64,000 nt of DNA from Streptomyces sp. CB02058 (GTDB lineage: Bacteria; Actinomycetota; Actinomycetes; Streptomycetales; Streptomycetaceae): NCBI RefSeq assembly GCF_001905505.1, contig NZ_LIPG01000005.1, forward strand, positions 62,001 through 126,000, read 5' to 3'. Both the position numbers and the translations under genes were made by a program. The notes under the pieces are model-generated. The model was not told the DNA's origin. It saw only the letters and a list, made by a program, of their open reading frames with translations, and searched no databases. Each line of letters opens with the position of its first letter. Position 1 is the stretch's first letter. This document shows, piece after piece, positions 49,202 through 59,173 of this stretch.

Positions 49202-49299
49202 ACGCTCTGTCGCACCATGGTGCGGTCAGCAGCGACGCCAAGTCTACACAGTTTCCGGGGGTGCTCCGTACCGCCCGCCCTCGCGGCCGTATCCGCAGG

Positions 49300-50829
49300 T
49301 CAGCCGCACTTCTTGCCGTCCTTGGGCGGGGTGCCCTCCAGAAGGTAGGTGTTGATCGCCGTGTCGATGCAGTCGCTGCCCCGGCCGTAGGCCGTGTGCC
49401 CGTCGCCCTCGTAGGTGAGGAGGGTCCCGGAGGAGAGCTGCTCCGCGAGGGCCTCGGCCCACTTGTAGGGAGTGGCCGGGTCGCGGGTGGTGCCGACCAC
49501 GACGATCGGAGCGGCGCCCTCCGCCTCGGTGCGGTGCGGGGTGCCCGTGGCCTCGACGGGCCAGGAGCCGCAGTTCAGGGCCGCCCAGGCGAAGCCCCTG
49601 CCGAAGACCGGGGAGGCCTTCTCGAAGTCCGGGAGCGCCTTCTCCACCGCGGAGGCGTCGGCGAAGGCGGGTTCCAGGTCGAGGCAGTTCACCGCGGCGT
49701 TGGCGAACATCAGGTTGGCGTACTTTCCGCTCGGATCCCGCTCGTAGTAGCTGTCGGCCAGGGCGAGCAGACCGGAGCCGTCGCCGTTCTGCGCGGCGGC
49801 GATGGCCTCGCGGAGCTGGGGCCAGGCGCCCTCGTCGTACATGGCGGCGATCACACCCGTGGTCCCGAGGGACTCGGTCAGCTGCCTGCTCCCACCGGTC
49901 TTCACCGGCGCGGAGTCCAGATCGCTGAAGAGCTTCTTCAGCGCCGTCGCGGCGTCCGACGTGTTCGTGGTGCCGAGCGGGCAGTCCGCCTGCTTCACGC
50001 AGTCCGCCGCGAAGGACTGGAACGCCGCCTCGAAGCCGGCGGTCTGGTCGCGGTTGATGTCGATCGCCGGGAGCGAGGGGTCCATCGCCCCGTCCAGGAC
50101 CAGACGGCCCACGCGGGCGGGGAAGAGATCGGCGTACGTCGCGCCGAGGAACGTGCCGTACGAGGCGCCGACGTAGTGCAGCTTCTCGTCGCCGAGCAGG
50201 GAGCGCAGGATGTCCATGTCACGCGCGGTCTCGACCGTGGAGACATGCGGGAGGATCGTGCCGGAGCGCTTCTCGCAGCCGTTCGCGAACGTGTCGAAGG
50301 CCTTGTCGAGTTCGGAGATCTCGCTCCGGTCGTCCGGGGTCTGGTCGACCTGCGTGTAGGCGTCCATCTCCTTGCCGGTCAGACACTCGACCGGCTCGCT
50401 GCGGGCCACACCGCGCGGGTCGATGGCCACCATGTCGTACCGGGCGCGGACGGCGGCCGGGTAGCCGATGGCCGCGTACCCCTGGAGGTAGCCGATGGCC
50501 GAACCGCCGGGGCCGCCGGGGTTCACCAGGAGCGAGCCGATCCGCTTGCCGGGCCCGGTGGCCTTCTTGCGGGAGACGGCCAGCTCCACGTCACCGTCGT
50601 CGGGCTTCGCGTAGTCCAGGGGGGCCTTCATCGTGGCGCACTGGAAGTCCTCGACGCCGCAGTCCCGCCAACGCAGCTTCTGCCCGTAATACGGTTCGAG
50701 CTCCTCGGCGGCGGCCGAACCCGTCGCCGACGCGCTGGGCGCCGAACTGCCGCTGCTGCAGCCGGAGACGAGAAGGCCGGCAGTGCCGAGCGCGGTGGCG
50801 AACGTACGGAGCAGGCGCCTGGTGTCCAT
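49300..50829 (-). CDS. Secreted alpha/beta-hydrolase, tripeptidyl aminopeptidase-like lipoprotein
   Basis: A 509-residue exported enzyme with lipobox LLVSGCSSG, so probably a lipoprotein. The alpha/beta-hydrolase core has the oxyanion segment LLVNPGGPGGSAIGY, the DPRGVARSEPVEC segment, the nucleophile Ser in VGASYGTFLGATYA and the C-terminal TAP-like domain, whose catalytic His is in TYEGDGHTAYG. It resembles Streptomyces Slp/Tap proline-type aminopeptidases, which remove tripeptides from protein N-termini. The ATG at 50829 (MDTRRLLRTFATALG) gives a proper signal peptide; the longer frame does not. It lies 140 bp downstream of holB on the same strand. Confidence 0.92.
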   Translation of the reverse strand: MDTRRLLRTFATALGTAGLLVSGCSSGSSAPSASATGSAAAEELEPYYGQKLRWRDCGVEDFQCATMKAPLDYAKPDDGDVELAVSRKKATGPGKRIGSLLVNPGGPGGSAIGYLQGYAAIGYPAAVRARYDMVAIDPRGVARSEPVECLTGKEMDAYTQVDQTPDDRSEISELDKAFDTFANGCEKRSGTILPHVSTVETARDMDILRSLLGDEKLHYVGASYGTFLGATYADLFPARVGRLVLDGAMDPSLPAIDINRDQTAGFEAAFQSFAADCVKQADCPLGTTNTSDAATALKKLFSDLDSAPVKTGGSRQLTESLGTTGVIAAMYDEGAWPQLREAIAAAQNGDGSGLLALADSYYERDPSGKYANLMFANAAVNCLDLEPAFADASAVEKALPDFEKASPVFGRGFAWAALNCGSWPVEATGTPHRTEAEGAAPIVVVGTTRDPATPYKWAEALAEQLSSGTLLTYEGDGHTAYGRGSDCIDTAINTYLLEGTPPKDGKKCG

Positions 50830-50969
50830 CCCCGGAGCGTAGCCGCCGAGGGACGACTCGGCCGATTCCCTGCTCGTACGGGTGAATTCGCTCGCACCAG
50901 CGGCCCAGAGGTCCTCGCCCCGGACAGGCGGGAACACGCGGAGCAGACGAGCCGGCCGGCCCCCGGGTG

Positions 50970-52175
50970 TCAGCCGGCCCGGAGTGCCATCGTCATCGCC
51001 TCGACGGCGAGCAGCGGCGCGACGTTGCGGTCGAGGGCACGGCGACAGGCGATCACGGCCTCGATCCGGCGCAGGGTGCCCTCGGGGGTGGACGACTCGG
51101 CGATCCGGTCGAGGGCGTCCCGTACATCGGTGTTGGCGAGGGCCAGCCGGGAGCCGAGCTGGAGCGCCAGCACATCGCGGTAGAACCCGGTGAGCTCGCT
51201 GAGCGCGAGATCGAGGCTGTCGCGCTGGGTTCGCGTCCTCCGGCGCTTCTGCCTGTCCTCCAGCTCCTTCATCGCACCGGCCGTGCCGCGCGGCATCCGG
51301 CCTCCGGCCACGCCGCCGAGCGCCGCCTTGAGGTCCTCCGTCTCCTTGACGTCGACCTCCTCGGCGACCTGCTTGGCGTCGTCCGTGGCCGTGTCGATCA
51401 GCTCCTGGGCCGCCTTGAGGCAGCCCCCGACGTCATGGACGCGCAGAGGGAGCTTGAGCACCGCGGCCCGCCGGGCGCGCGCCCGCTCGTCCGTGGCGAG
51501 GCGGCGTGCCCTGCCGATGTGCCCCTGGGTGGCGCGGGCGGCGGACGCGGCCCGCTCCGGGTCGATGCCGTCACGCCTGATCAGCACATCGGCCACGGCG
51601 TCCACCGGCGGCGTACGCAGCGAGAGATGGCGGCAGCGGGAGCGGATCGTCGGCAGCACGTCTTCGAGGGAGGGGGCGCAGAGCAGCCACACCGTGCGCG
51701 GCGCGGGCTCCTCCACGGCCTTCAGCAGGACGTTGCCCGCGCCCTCGGTAAGACGGTCGGCGTCCTCCATGACGATGACCTGCCAGCGGCCCACGGCCGG
51801 GGACAGCTGGGCGCGGCGGACCAGCTCGCGGGTCTCCTTCACGCCGATGGAGAGCAGATCCGTGCGGATCACCTCGACGTCCGCGTGGGTCCCGATCAGC
51901 GCCGTGTGGCAGCCGTCGCAGAAGCCGCAGCCCGGCGCCCCGCCCAGGGCGCGGTCCGGGCTGACGCACTGGAGCGCCGCGGCGAAGGCACGGGCGGCCG
52001 TGGACCGGCCGGATCCGGGCGGGCCGGTGAAGAGCCAGGCGTGCGTCATCTTCGAGCCGGGAGCCACCGGCTCGCCCTCGGAGTCGGCGGTGACCAGCGC
52101 ATCGGCGTCCCGGGCGGCGGCACCGAGCTGCTCCTGCACCCGGTCCTGTCCGACCAGGTCGTCCCATACGGTCAT
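50970..52175 (-). CDS. holB: DNA polymerase III subunit delta prime
   Basis: Clamp-loader subunit that helps place the beta clamp on DNA. A 401-residue AAA+ protein with P-loop TGPPGSGRSTAARAFA, a zinc-binding Cys set in CVSPDRALGGAPGCGFCDGC, and the sensor region VMEDADRLTEGAGNVLLKAVEEP. Walker A has Arg at the usual Lys position (GSGRST), in line with a non-hydrolysing delta-prime subunit. The ATG at 52175 (MTVWDDLVGQDRVQEQL) is the family start. The tmk gene lies 140 bp upstream, an association also seen in other bacteria. Confidence 0.95.
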   Translation of the reverse strand: MTVWDDLVGQDRVQEQLGAAARDADALVTADSEGEPVAPGSKMTHAWLFTGPPGSGRSTAARAFAAALQCVSPDRALGGAPGCGFCDGCHTALIGTHADVEVIRTDLLSIGVKETRELVRRAQLSPAVGRWQVIVMEDADRLTEGAGNVLLKAVEEPAPRTVWLLCAPSLEDVLPTIRSRCRHLSLRTPPVDAVADVLIRRDGIDPERAASAARATQGHIGRARRLATDERARARRAAVLKLPLRVHDVGGCLKAAQELIDTATDDAKQVAEEVDVKETEDLKAALGGVAGGRMPRGTAGAMKELEDRQKRRRTRTQRDSLDLALSELTGFYRDVLALQLGSRLALANTDVRDALDRIAESSTPEGTLRRIEAVIACRRALDRNVAPLLAVEAMTMALRAG

Positions 52176-52315
52176 GGTCACCGCCCTTCCGGTGGTGTCG
52201 AGCGGGGAAGCCCCGTTCCCAGCGCTTCCCCATTGTGCGGGAAGGGTCTGACAATCCCGGCTTTCCGTCCTCGGGCCCACCGCCCTGGAGCGGCGTGCCC
52301 GTCACCACCCGCCCG

Positions 52316-55300
52316 TCAGCGGCGCGGCCGGCGACCGCCCCGGCCGGAGCCGTCCTGGTCGTCGTCGGAACCCCCGAGCAGTTCGTCGGCCAGGGACGGC
52401 AGATCGTCGAGCGGGGTCTCCTCGGCCCAGTCGGGACGCGGCCGCTTCTGCCTGCCGGAACCGTCCTGAGCGCCGCGCCCGGCCTGCGGGTCGTCGCTGA
52501 CCTGGGGCAGCTCCCGCGTGCGCTCGTTCTCGCCCTCGGGGCGGGAGGCACCGCGCTCGTCCCGGAAGATGCCCGGCGGCACCCGGTCCGACGGGTTCTC
52601 GTCGCGCACGGGCGGCAGCACGGTCGTCTCCTCCGCGTCCCGCACCGGCCGGTCCGGGCGCGCGACCGGCACCGGCTGCGTGATCTCGTTCGGATTCACG
52701 ACCGGGGTGGGCACGGTCAGCTCGTTGTCGGGCACGGACGGCCCCGAACGGCCCGACGGCCCCGACTCGTGGTGCCCGGCCTCACGGGAACGCCTCGCGG
52801 CCTCGGCCTCCGCCCGGGCAGCGGCCTCGGCCTCGGCGCGGCTGCGGGCCTCCTCGGCCCGGACCAGCGCCTCCTCGGCCTTGCGCTGCTTCTCCAGGCG
52901 CAGTTCCTCCGCCTCCTTGCGCAGCCGTGCCTCCTCCTGGGCCTGCTGGCGCAGCCGCTCCTGCTCGGCCTCGCGCACCCGCTCCTCGGCCTCGATCCGG
53001 GCGCGCTCCTCCTCCGCACGGCGGCGGGCCTCCTCGGCGCGCTGCCTGGCCTCCTCCGCCTGCCGCTCGGCCTCGCGCTGCCGCGCCTCTTCCTCCTCGC
53101 GGCGCCTGCGCTCCTCCTCCTCGGCGCGGAGCTTGGCGAGCTGGGCCTCCCGCTCACGCTCCAGCCGCTCCTCCTCGGCCTTGCGCGCGGCCTCTTCCTC
53201 GGCCTTGCGCCTGGCCTCCTCCTCGGCGGCCCTGCGCGCCTCCTCCATGGCCTGGATCTCGGCCTCGGAGAGCGGCAGGAGCTGGTCGAGCCGGTGGCGT
53301 ACGACCGTGGTGATCGCTTCGGGCTCCTGTCCCGCGTCCACCACCAGGTAGCGGGCCGGGTCGGCCGCGGCCAGGGTCAGGAAGCCGGACCGCACCCGGT
53401 TGTGGAACTCGGCCGGCTCGGACTCCAGCCGGTCGGGGGCCTCGGTGAAGCGTTCCCGCGCGGTCTCCGGGTCGACGTCCAGGAGGACCGTCAGATGCGG
53501 TACGAGCCCGGTCGTCGCCCAGCGCGAGATACGGGCGATCTCGGTCGGGGCGAGGTCTCGGCCCGCGCCCTGGTAGGCGACGGACGAGTCGATGTAACGG
53601 TCCGAGATGACGATCGCACCGCGCTCCAGCGCCGGGCGGACGACGGAGTCGACGTGCTCGGCCCGGTCGGCTGCGTACAGCAGTGCCTCGGCGCGGTTGG
53701 AAAGCCCGGCCGACGACACGTCGAGCAGGATCGAGCGCAACCGCTTGCCGACCGGGGTCGCTCCCGGCTCGCGGGTCACGACGACCTCGTGCCCCTTGGC
53801 TCGGATCCAGTCGGCGAGTGCCTCGACCTGGGTGGACTTGCCGGCTCCGTCGCCGCCCTCCAGGACGAGGAAGAAGCCGTTCGCGGCGGGCGCCACGGCG
53901 GGGTCACCACCGCGCAGCGCCTCGCGCAGATCACGGCGGAGGGGCACTCCGGCCCGGTCGTCGGTCTTGGCGAGGACGATCACCGCGACGGGCAGCAGCA
54001 GGGCGCCGACGAGCATCAGCGTGAACGCCGCCCCACCGTGCGCGAAGACGAAGTCGCCCGATCCGAGACGGTGACGGCCGATGGCTGCGGCGACCAGCGG
54101 CCCGCCCACCGCGCCGAGCGCGACCAGCACCCGGACGACGGCCTGGAGGTGCTCGGTGGACCTGGCCTGCCGGAACGCCTCCGTCTCCTGGTCGATGACC
54201 GTATGCCCGATGTTGGCGGCGACCCCGGCCGCGTAACCGGCGACCAGGGCGATCAGCAGCCCGGTGGCCGTGTCCGGCACCAGGCCGAGCGCGAGGAGCG
54301 CCACCCCGGTGACGGCGATGGCCAGGGCGAGCAGCCGGCGCCGCGACAGGGCGGGCAGCACCTTGGGCGCCGTACGGATGCCGAGTGCGGTGCCCCCGGT
54401 CAGGACCAGGATCAGCAGCGCGAAGGTGGCGGGCCCGCCCCCGAGGTCGGAGGCGTGCAGTACGGAGACGCCCGCCGCCGCGGCGATGGCCCCGGCGACC
54501 AGGGCGCACGCGGCGACGACCAGCCGGATGCTGCCGGTGCGGCCCTTGTCGGGACCCGTTCCGGTGGAGGGCCTGCGCAGGCCCTCCAGCGGGGAGCGCG
54601 GGCGGGGCGTGCGGGTGTCCGGCAGTTCGAGGAAGTACAGGGTGGAGATCGAGGCGGAGAAGAGTCCCGCCGCGACGTACGAGCCGAGGGCGGCCTGGTG
54701 CACGGAGAACCAGTCGAAGCCCGTACCGAGCAGCTCACCGATCAGTGCGGCGACCACGAGTACGGCGGCGGCGACCGGCACCGCCAGGAAATCGGTGCGC
54801 AGCGAGAGCCTGCGCAGGGCGTCGAGGTGGTCGGGCAGGGGGCGCACGGCGGCGCCCTCCGGGGGCGGGGGCGGGAGCAGCGCGGGCGCCGCGCTCTCCT
54901 TGGCCACCGTCCACAGCCGCTCGCCGACACCGGTCACGAAGACGGTGATCAGGATCATCATGAGTGCCTTGTCCGGCATCCAGTCGATCCACAGGGGCGC
55001 GACGACCAGCAGAGCGAGCCGCAGCCCGTCCGCCCCGATCATCAGCCAGCGCCGGTCCACCGGACCGGCGGGCGCCGTGAGCGCCGTCAGGGGCCCCAGG
55101 AGCACGGCTCCGAAGAGCACGGTGGAAAGAATCCGGGCACCGAACACGGCGGCGACGGCAAAGGCCGCCCCGCGGTATCCGGCCCCGAAGGAGCCCTCCA
55201 GGACCGCCGCCTGCAGCGACAACAACACCAGCACGAGAAGGGCGAGTGAATCGCCGATACTTCCGACGAGCTGTGCGCTCCACAACCGCCTGAGCGGGGG

Positions 55301-55396
55301 AACACGCAACAGGGCTCGTACGGCGCGCTCGCGTGAGTCTGCGGCAAGTGTGTCGGAGGTGGGGCTCACGACCGGTGGCTGCTCGGCTCGCGTCAT
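52316..55396 (-). CDS. tmk: Fused MFS transporter-like and dTMP kinase protein with coiled-coil tail
   Basis: A 1026-residue fusion. Residues ~30-490 form an MFS-like set of about twelve hydrophobic helices. Residues ~505-710 are thymidylate kinase, with P-loop EGGDGAGKST near 512, the DR(Y) motif in VISDRYIDSSVAYQG and the LDVDPETARER segment; it makes dTDP for DNA synthesis. Residues ~712-880 are a long Glu/Arg/Ala-rich coiled coil, followed by a Pro/Arg-rich end. The fusion is characteristic of Streptomyces genomes; the transport role and coiled-coil partner are unknown. It lies upstream of holB. Confidence 0.92.
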   Translation of the reverse strand: MTRAEQPPVVSPTSDTLAADSRERAVRALLRVPPLRRLWSAQLVGSIGDSLALLVLVLLSLQAAVLEGSFGAGYRGAAFAVAAVFGARILSTVLFGAVLLGPLTALTAPAGPVDRRWLMIGADGLRLALLVVAPLWIDWMPDKALMMILITVFVTGVGERLWTVAKESAAPALLPPPPPEGAAVRPLPDHLDALRRLSLRTDFLAVPVAAAVLVVAALIGELLGTGFDWFSVHQAALGSYVAAGLFSASISTLYFLELPDTRTPRPRSPLEGLRRPSTGTGPDKGRTGSIRLVVAACALVAGAIAAAAGVSVLHASDLGGGPATFALLILVLTGGTALGIRTAPKVLPALSRRRLLALAIAVTGVALLALGLVPDTATGLLIALVAGYAAGVAANIGHTVIDQETEAFRQARSTEHLQAVVRVLVALGAVGGPLVAAAIGRHRLGSGDFVFAHGGAAFTLMLVGALLLPVAVIVLAKTDDRAGVPLRRDLREALRGGDPAVAPAANGFFLVLEGGDGAGKSTQVEALADWIRAKGHEVVVTREPGATPVGKRLRSILLDVSSAGLSNRAEALLYAADRAEHVDSVVRPALERGAIVISDRYIDSSVAYQGAGRDLAPTEIARISRWATTGLVPHLTVLLDVDPETARERFTEAPDRLESEPAEFHNRVRSGFLTLAAADPARYLVVDAGQEPEAITTVVRHRLDQLLPLSEAEIQAMEEARRAAEEEARRKAEEEAARKAEEERLEREREAQLAKLRAEEEERRRREEEEARQREAERQAEEARQRAEEARRRAEEERARIEAEERVREAEQERLRQQAQEEARLRKEAEELRLEKQRKAEEALVRAEEARSRAEAEAAARAEAEAARRSREAGHHESGPSGRSGPSVPDNELTVPTPVVNPNEITQPVPVARPDRPVRDAEETTVLPPVRDENPSDRVPPGIFRDERGASRPEGENERTRELPQVSDDPQAGRGAQDGSGRQKRPRPDWAEETPLDDLPSLADELLGGSDDDQDGSGRGGRRPRR

Positions 55397-55483
55397 CCGC
55401 CCAGCCTATCGGGAGCGGTGCGGTGCCCGGGGGCCGCGTCCGAACATATGGCCGCTGGAATCCGGCCACCCGGGGCACGCGCG

Positions 55484-55514
55484 CCGAAGGGGCCGGATGA
55501 TCCGGCCCCTTCGG
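55484..55514 (-). terminator. Hairpin after topA
   Basis: CCGAAGGGGCCGGAT (55484-55498) and ATCCGGCCCCTTCGG (55500-55514) are exact inverted copies; about 13 bp can pair around a small loop. It lies 28 bp past the topA stop. Confidence 0.75.
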
Positions 55515-55541
55515 TCCACACGCACAGCCGCCCTGAGGCGG

Positions 55542-58412
55542 TCAGCTCTCGTCGGACGAGGACGAGGCCGTCTTCCTGGCCGTCGTGGTCGTCTTCTTCG
55601 CGGGAGCCTTCTTGGCGGTGGCCGTCTTCTTCGCGGCCGCCGTCTTGGTGGCGGTCGCCTTCTTGGCGGTCGTCGTCTTCTTCGTGGCCGTCGCCTTCTT
55701 CGCGGGCGCCTTCTTGGCCGGAGCCTTCTTGGCCGTCTTCTTCTTGGCCGGCCCCTTGGCCCGCTTCTCGGCGAGCAACTCGTAGCCGCGCTCCGGCGTG
55801 ATGTCCTCGACGCTGTCGTCGGTCCGCAGCGTCGCGTTCGTCTCGCCGTCCGTGACGTAGGCGCCGAAGCGACCGTCCTTCACGACCACCGGGGCACCGC
55901 TCACCGGGTCCGTGCCGAGCTCCTTGAGCGGCGGCTTGGCGGCGGCCCGCCCGCGCTGCTTCGGCTGGGCGTAGATCGCCAGCGCCTCGTCGAGCGTGAT
56001 GTCGAAGAGCTGGTCCTCGGAGGTCAGCGAACGCGAGTCAGTGCCCTTCTTGAGGTACGGGCCGTACCGGCCGTTCTGCGCGGTGATCTCGACACCCTCG
56101 GCGTCCTCACCGACGACCCTGGGCAGGGACATCAGCTTGAGCGCGTCGGCCAGAGTCACCGTATCGAGCGACATGGACTTGAAGAGCGAGGCCGTCCGCG
56201 GCTTGACCGCGTTCTTGCCCGTCTTCGGGGTGCCCTCGGGCAGGACCTCGGTGACGTACGGGCCGTAGCGGCCGTCCTTGGCGATGATCTGGTTGCCGCT
56301 GACCGGGTCCGTGCCGAGCTCGAAGTCGCCGCTCGGCTTGGCCAGCAACTCCTCCGCGAGCTCCACGGACAGCTCGTCGGGCGCCAGGTCCTCCGGCACG
56401 TCCGCGCGCTGGTGGCCCTCGGAGTCCTTCTCGCCCCGCTCGATGTACGGGCCGTAGCGGCCGACACGGAGCTTGATGTCGTTGCCGACGGGGAACGACG
56501 AGATCTCCCGGGCGTCGATCGCGCCGAGGTCCGTGACCAGTTCCTTCAGGCCGCCGAGGTGGTCCCCGTCGCCGTTGCCCGCGTCGGAGGCCGCGCCCGC
56601 GCCGGTCGTGTCGTCACCGGCACCGAAGTAGAAGCGCCGCAGCCACGGCACGGACTGGGCCTCGCCCCGCGCGATGCGGTCGAGGTCGTCCTCCATGCGG
56701 GCGGTGAAGTCGTAGTCGACGAGCCGGCCGAAGTGCTTCTCCAGCAGGTTGACCACGGCGAACGAGAGGAACGACGGCACCAGGGCCGTGCCCTTCTTGA
56801 ACACGTAGCCGCGGTCCAGGATGGTCCCGATGATCGAGGCGTACGTCGACGGGCGGCCGATCTCGCGCTCTTCGAGCTCCTTGACCAGCGAGGCCTCGGT
56901 GTAGCGGGCCGGAGGCTTGGTGGCGTGGCCGTCGACCGTGACCTCGTCGGCGGTCAGCGCGTCGCCCTCGGCGACCTGCGGCAGCCGGCGCTCGCGGTCG
57001 TCCAGCTCGGCGTTCGGGTCGTCGGCGCCTTCGACGTACGCCTTCATGAAGCCGTGGAAGGTGATCGTCTTGCCGGACGCGGAGAACTCTGCGTCGCGGC
57101 CGTCGCTCGCCCGGCCACCGATCTTCACGGTGACGGAGTTACCCGTGGCGTCCTTCATCTGGGAGGCGACGGTCCGCTTCCAGATCAGCTCGTACAGGCG
57201 GAACTGGTCGCCGGTGAGGCCCGTCTCCGCCGGGGTGCGGAAGCGGTCGCCGGAGGGGCGGATCGCCTCGTGCGCCTCCTGCGCGTTCTTGACCTTCCCG
57301 GCGTAGGTGCGCGGCTTGTCGGGCAGGTAGTTCGCCCCGTACAGCTGCGTGACCTGCGCCCGGGCCGCGGAGACCGCGGTGTCCGAGAGGGTCGTGGAGT
57401 CCGTACGCATGTAGGTGATGAAGCCGTTCTCGTACAGCTTCTGCGCCACCTGCATCGTGGCCTTGGCCCCGAAGCCCAGCTTGCGGCTCGCCTCCTGCTG
57501 GAGGGTCGTCGTGCGGAAGGGGGCGTACGGCGAGCGGCGGTACGGCTTCGACTCGACCGAGCGGACCGCGAACGCGGAGTCGGCGAGCGCGGCGGCCAGG
57601 GCGCGGGCGTTCGCCTCGTCCAGGTGCAGCGTCTGGGCCGAGCCCTGCTTGAGCTGTCCGTCGGGACCGAAGTCACGGCCCTGCGCGATACGGCGCCCGT
57701 CGACCGCGCTGAGGCGGGCGGTGAGCGTCGAGGGGTCGGAGGCGTCACCGGTGCGGCCGGTGGCGAAGGTGCCGGTCAGGTCCCAGTACTCGGCGGAGCG
57801 GAAGGCGATGCGCTCGCGCTCCCGCTCGACGACGAGACGGGTCGCCACGGACTGGACACGGCCCGCGGAGAGCCGCGGCATGACCTTCTTCCACAGGACC
57901 GGCGAGACCTCGTAGCCGTAGAGACGGTCGAGGATGCGGCGGGTCTCCTGGGCGTCGACCATGCGCTGGTTGAGCTCGCGCGGATTGGCGACGGCGGCCC
58001 GGATCGCGTCCTTGGTGATCTCGTGGAAGACCATCCGGTGGACCGGGACCTTGGGCCTGAGGACTTCCTGCAGGTGCCACGCGATGGCTTCGCCCTCGCG
58101 GTCCTCATCGGTGGCGAGGAAGAGTTCGTCGGATTCGGCGAGGAGCTGCTTGAGCTTCCTGACCTGGGCTTTCTTGTCTGCGTTGACGACGTAGATCGGC
58201 TGGAAGTCGTTTTCGACGTCCACGCCGAGGCGGCGTACCTCACCGGTGTACTCGTCCGGCACCTCGGCGGCGCCGTTCGGCAGGTCGCGGATGTGCCCGA
58301 CGCTCGCCTCGACGACGTATCCGGGGCCGAGGTAGCCCTTGATCGTCTTCGCCTTGGCAGGCGACTCGACAATGACGAGTCGGCGGCCTGCGGTCTCGCT
58401 GGTCGGGGACAA
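55542..58412 (-). CDS. topA: DNA topoisomerase I
   Basis: Type IA enzyme that relaxes negative supercoils. The Toprim domain has VIVESPAKAKTIKGYLG and DEDREGEAIAWHL. The catalytic Tyr lies in FITYMRTDSTTLS. Four-Cys zinc fingers are absent, and the C-terminal part carries repeated FG(A)Y-type modules (DGRYGPYV, NGRYGPYLKKG, DGRFGAYVTDG). The end is a ~70-residue Lys/Ala/Thr tail, known in Streptomyces TopA to raise processivity on DNA. The TTG at 58412 (LSPTSETAGRRLVIVE) is preferred; the frame continues to 58628 without family similarity. The product is 956 residues. Confidence 0.97.
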   Translation of the reverse strand: MSPTSETAGRRLVIVESPAKAKTIKGYLGPGYVVEASVGHIRDLPNGAAEVPDEYTGEVRRLGVDVENDFQPIYVVNADKKAQVRKLKQLLAESDELFLATDEDREGEAIAWHLQEVLRPKVPVHRMVFHEITKDAIRAAVANPRELNQRMVDAQETRRILDRLYGYEVSPVLWKKVMPRLSAGRVQSVATRLVVERERERIAFRSAEYWDLTGTFATGRTGDASDPSTLTARLSAVDGRRIAQGRDFGPDGQLKQGSAQTLHLDEANARALAAALADSAFAVRSVESKPYRRSPYAPFRTTTLQQEASRKLGFGAKATMQVAQKLYENGFITYMRTDSTTLSDTAVSAARAQVTQLYGANYLPDKPRTYAGKVKNAQEAHEAIRPSGDRFRTPAETGLTGDQFRLYELIWKRTVASQMKDATGNSVTVKIGGRASDGRDAEFSASGKTITFHGFMKAYVEGADDPNAELDDRERRLPQVAEGDALTADEVTVDGHATKPPARYTEASLVKELEEREIGRPSTYASIIGTILDRGYVFKKGTALVPSFLSFAVVNLLEKHFGRLVDYDFTARMEDDLDRIARGEAQSVPWLRRFYFGAGDDTTGAGAASDAGNGDGDHLGGLKELVTDLGAIDAREISSFPVGNDIKLRVGRYGPYIERGEKDSEGHQRADVPEDLAPDELSVELAEELLAKPSGDFELGTDPVSGNQIIAKDGRYGPYVTEVLPEGTPKTGKNAVKPRTASLFKSMSLDTVTLADALKLMSLPRVVGEDAEGVEITAQNGRYGPYLKKGTDSRSLTSEDQLFDITLDEALAIYAQPKQRGRAAAKPPLKELGTDPVSGAPVVVKDGRFGAYVTDGETNATLRTDDSVEDITPERGYELLAEKRAKGPAKKKTAKKAPAKKAPAKKATATKKTTTAKKATATKTAAAKKTATAKKAPAKKTTTTARKTASSSSDES

Positions 58413-58693
58413 CTTCGCTCTTCTCTCCGGTCGGCACTCGTGGGCATCCGGGCAGCGCTCTGGCGCTGCCTGCGGTGCTGTCGCTGCGGAGTGTGACGGT
58501 ACAACCCGCCCCCGTGTCAAACGGCAAAAGCCCGCAACGGCCACTCGAACGGTAACCCGACTTCCGCCATTCCTGCCGCCCGGACTGCCCGGTCCGCCCC
58601 CCGCGGAGCCGCCGCCTGCGGGTTTCACCGCGGTGTCGGGGGGACCCTGCGGCCCGATGCCCGGCGGCCTTCAGGCCCCTCCGGAGAAGTGGA

Positions 58694-58891
58694 TCAGATG
58701 CGGGTGAAGCACCACACGCCGAGGACGAGGAAGAGTACGCCGAAGAGCGTGGCGAGAGCGGTGGAGGCGACGGGGCTCACGCCGAGTGCCACCGGCGCAC
58801 GCTGGATGGTGCGCGCCCCCGTCCAGACGAGGAGGGCCGCGCCGAACAGGCTGAATGCCGTACCGGCGAAGGCCGCGGTGACGCTCTCCAT
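58694..58891 (-). CDS. Small two-helix membrane protein
   Basis: A 65-residue protein with two hydrophobic helices (AFAGTAFSLFGAALLVW and VASTALATLFGVLFLVLGVWCF) joined by a basic loop, TGARTIQRAP. The ATG at 58891 has GAGGGG upstream; the frame to 59119 is not supported. Function unknown; it keeps its position between topA and the methyltransferase gene in this cluster. Confidence 0.75.
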   Translation of the reverse strand: MESVTAAFAGTAFSLFGAALLVWTGARTIQRAPVALGVSPVASTALATLFGVLFLVLGVWCFTRI

Positions 58892-59110
58892 GTCCGTACC
58901 CCTCACATTCCGGCCATCGGCTGCCGGCAGGGCCCGGGGCCCTCGGCCCGCCGGTGCCGCTCGGCACACGGGAGGCTGCCACTCCGGAGCGTCGTCGGCG
59001 CGAACCCCGGGTGAACACCGCGCAGCCACCCGGGGAACGGCCCTGAGCGGAACCCGTGGACCGCCCGGGCGTACACACCGAGCCGATACGTACGCGCTGT
59101 TCAGAAGGGT

Positions 59111-59147
59111 TCCGGGCACCGGAGCACGCAGCTCCGGTGCCGGGAAC
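59111..59147 (-). terminator. Hairpin after the methyltransferase gene
   Basis: TTCCGGGCACCGGAGC (59111-59126) pairs with GCTCCGGTGCCGGGAA (59132-59147) with one mismatch; the loop is ACGCA. Confidence 0.7.
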
Positions 59148-59173
59148 GGAGCCCGCTGACGGGTGCCCCGCGT

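Noticed and set aside
52235..55249. Plus-strand frame of about 1000 codons
   Set aside because: Antisense shadow of the MFS-tmk gene; its Leu-rich stretch mirrors the coiled-coil codons.
54264..58496. Very long plus-strand open frame (1410 codons)
   Set aside because: It runs antisense to topA and the MFS-tmk gene; in G+C-rich DNA the opposite strand of a real gene is often open. No family motifs, Leu/Arg/Gly-biased composition.
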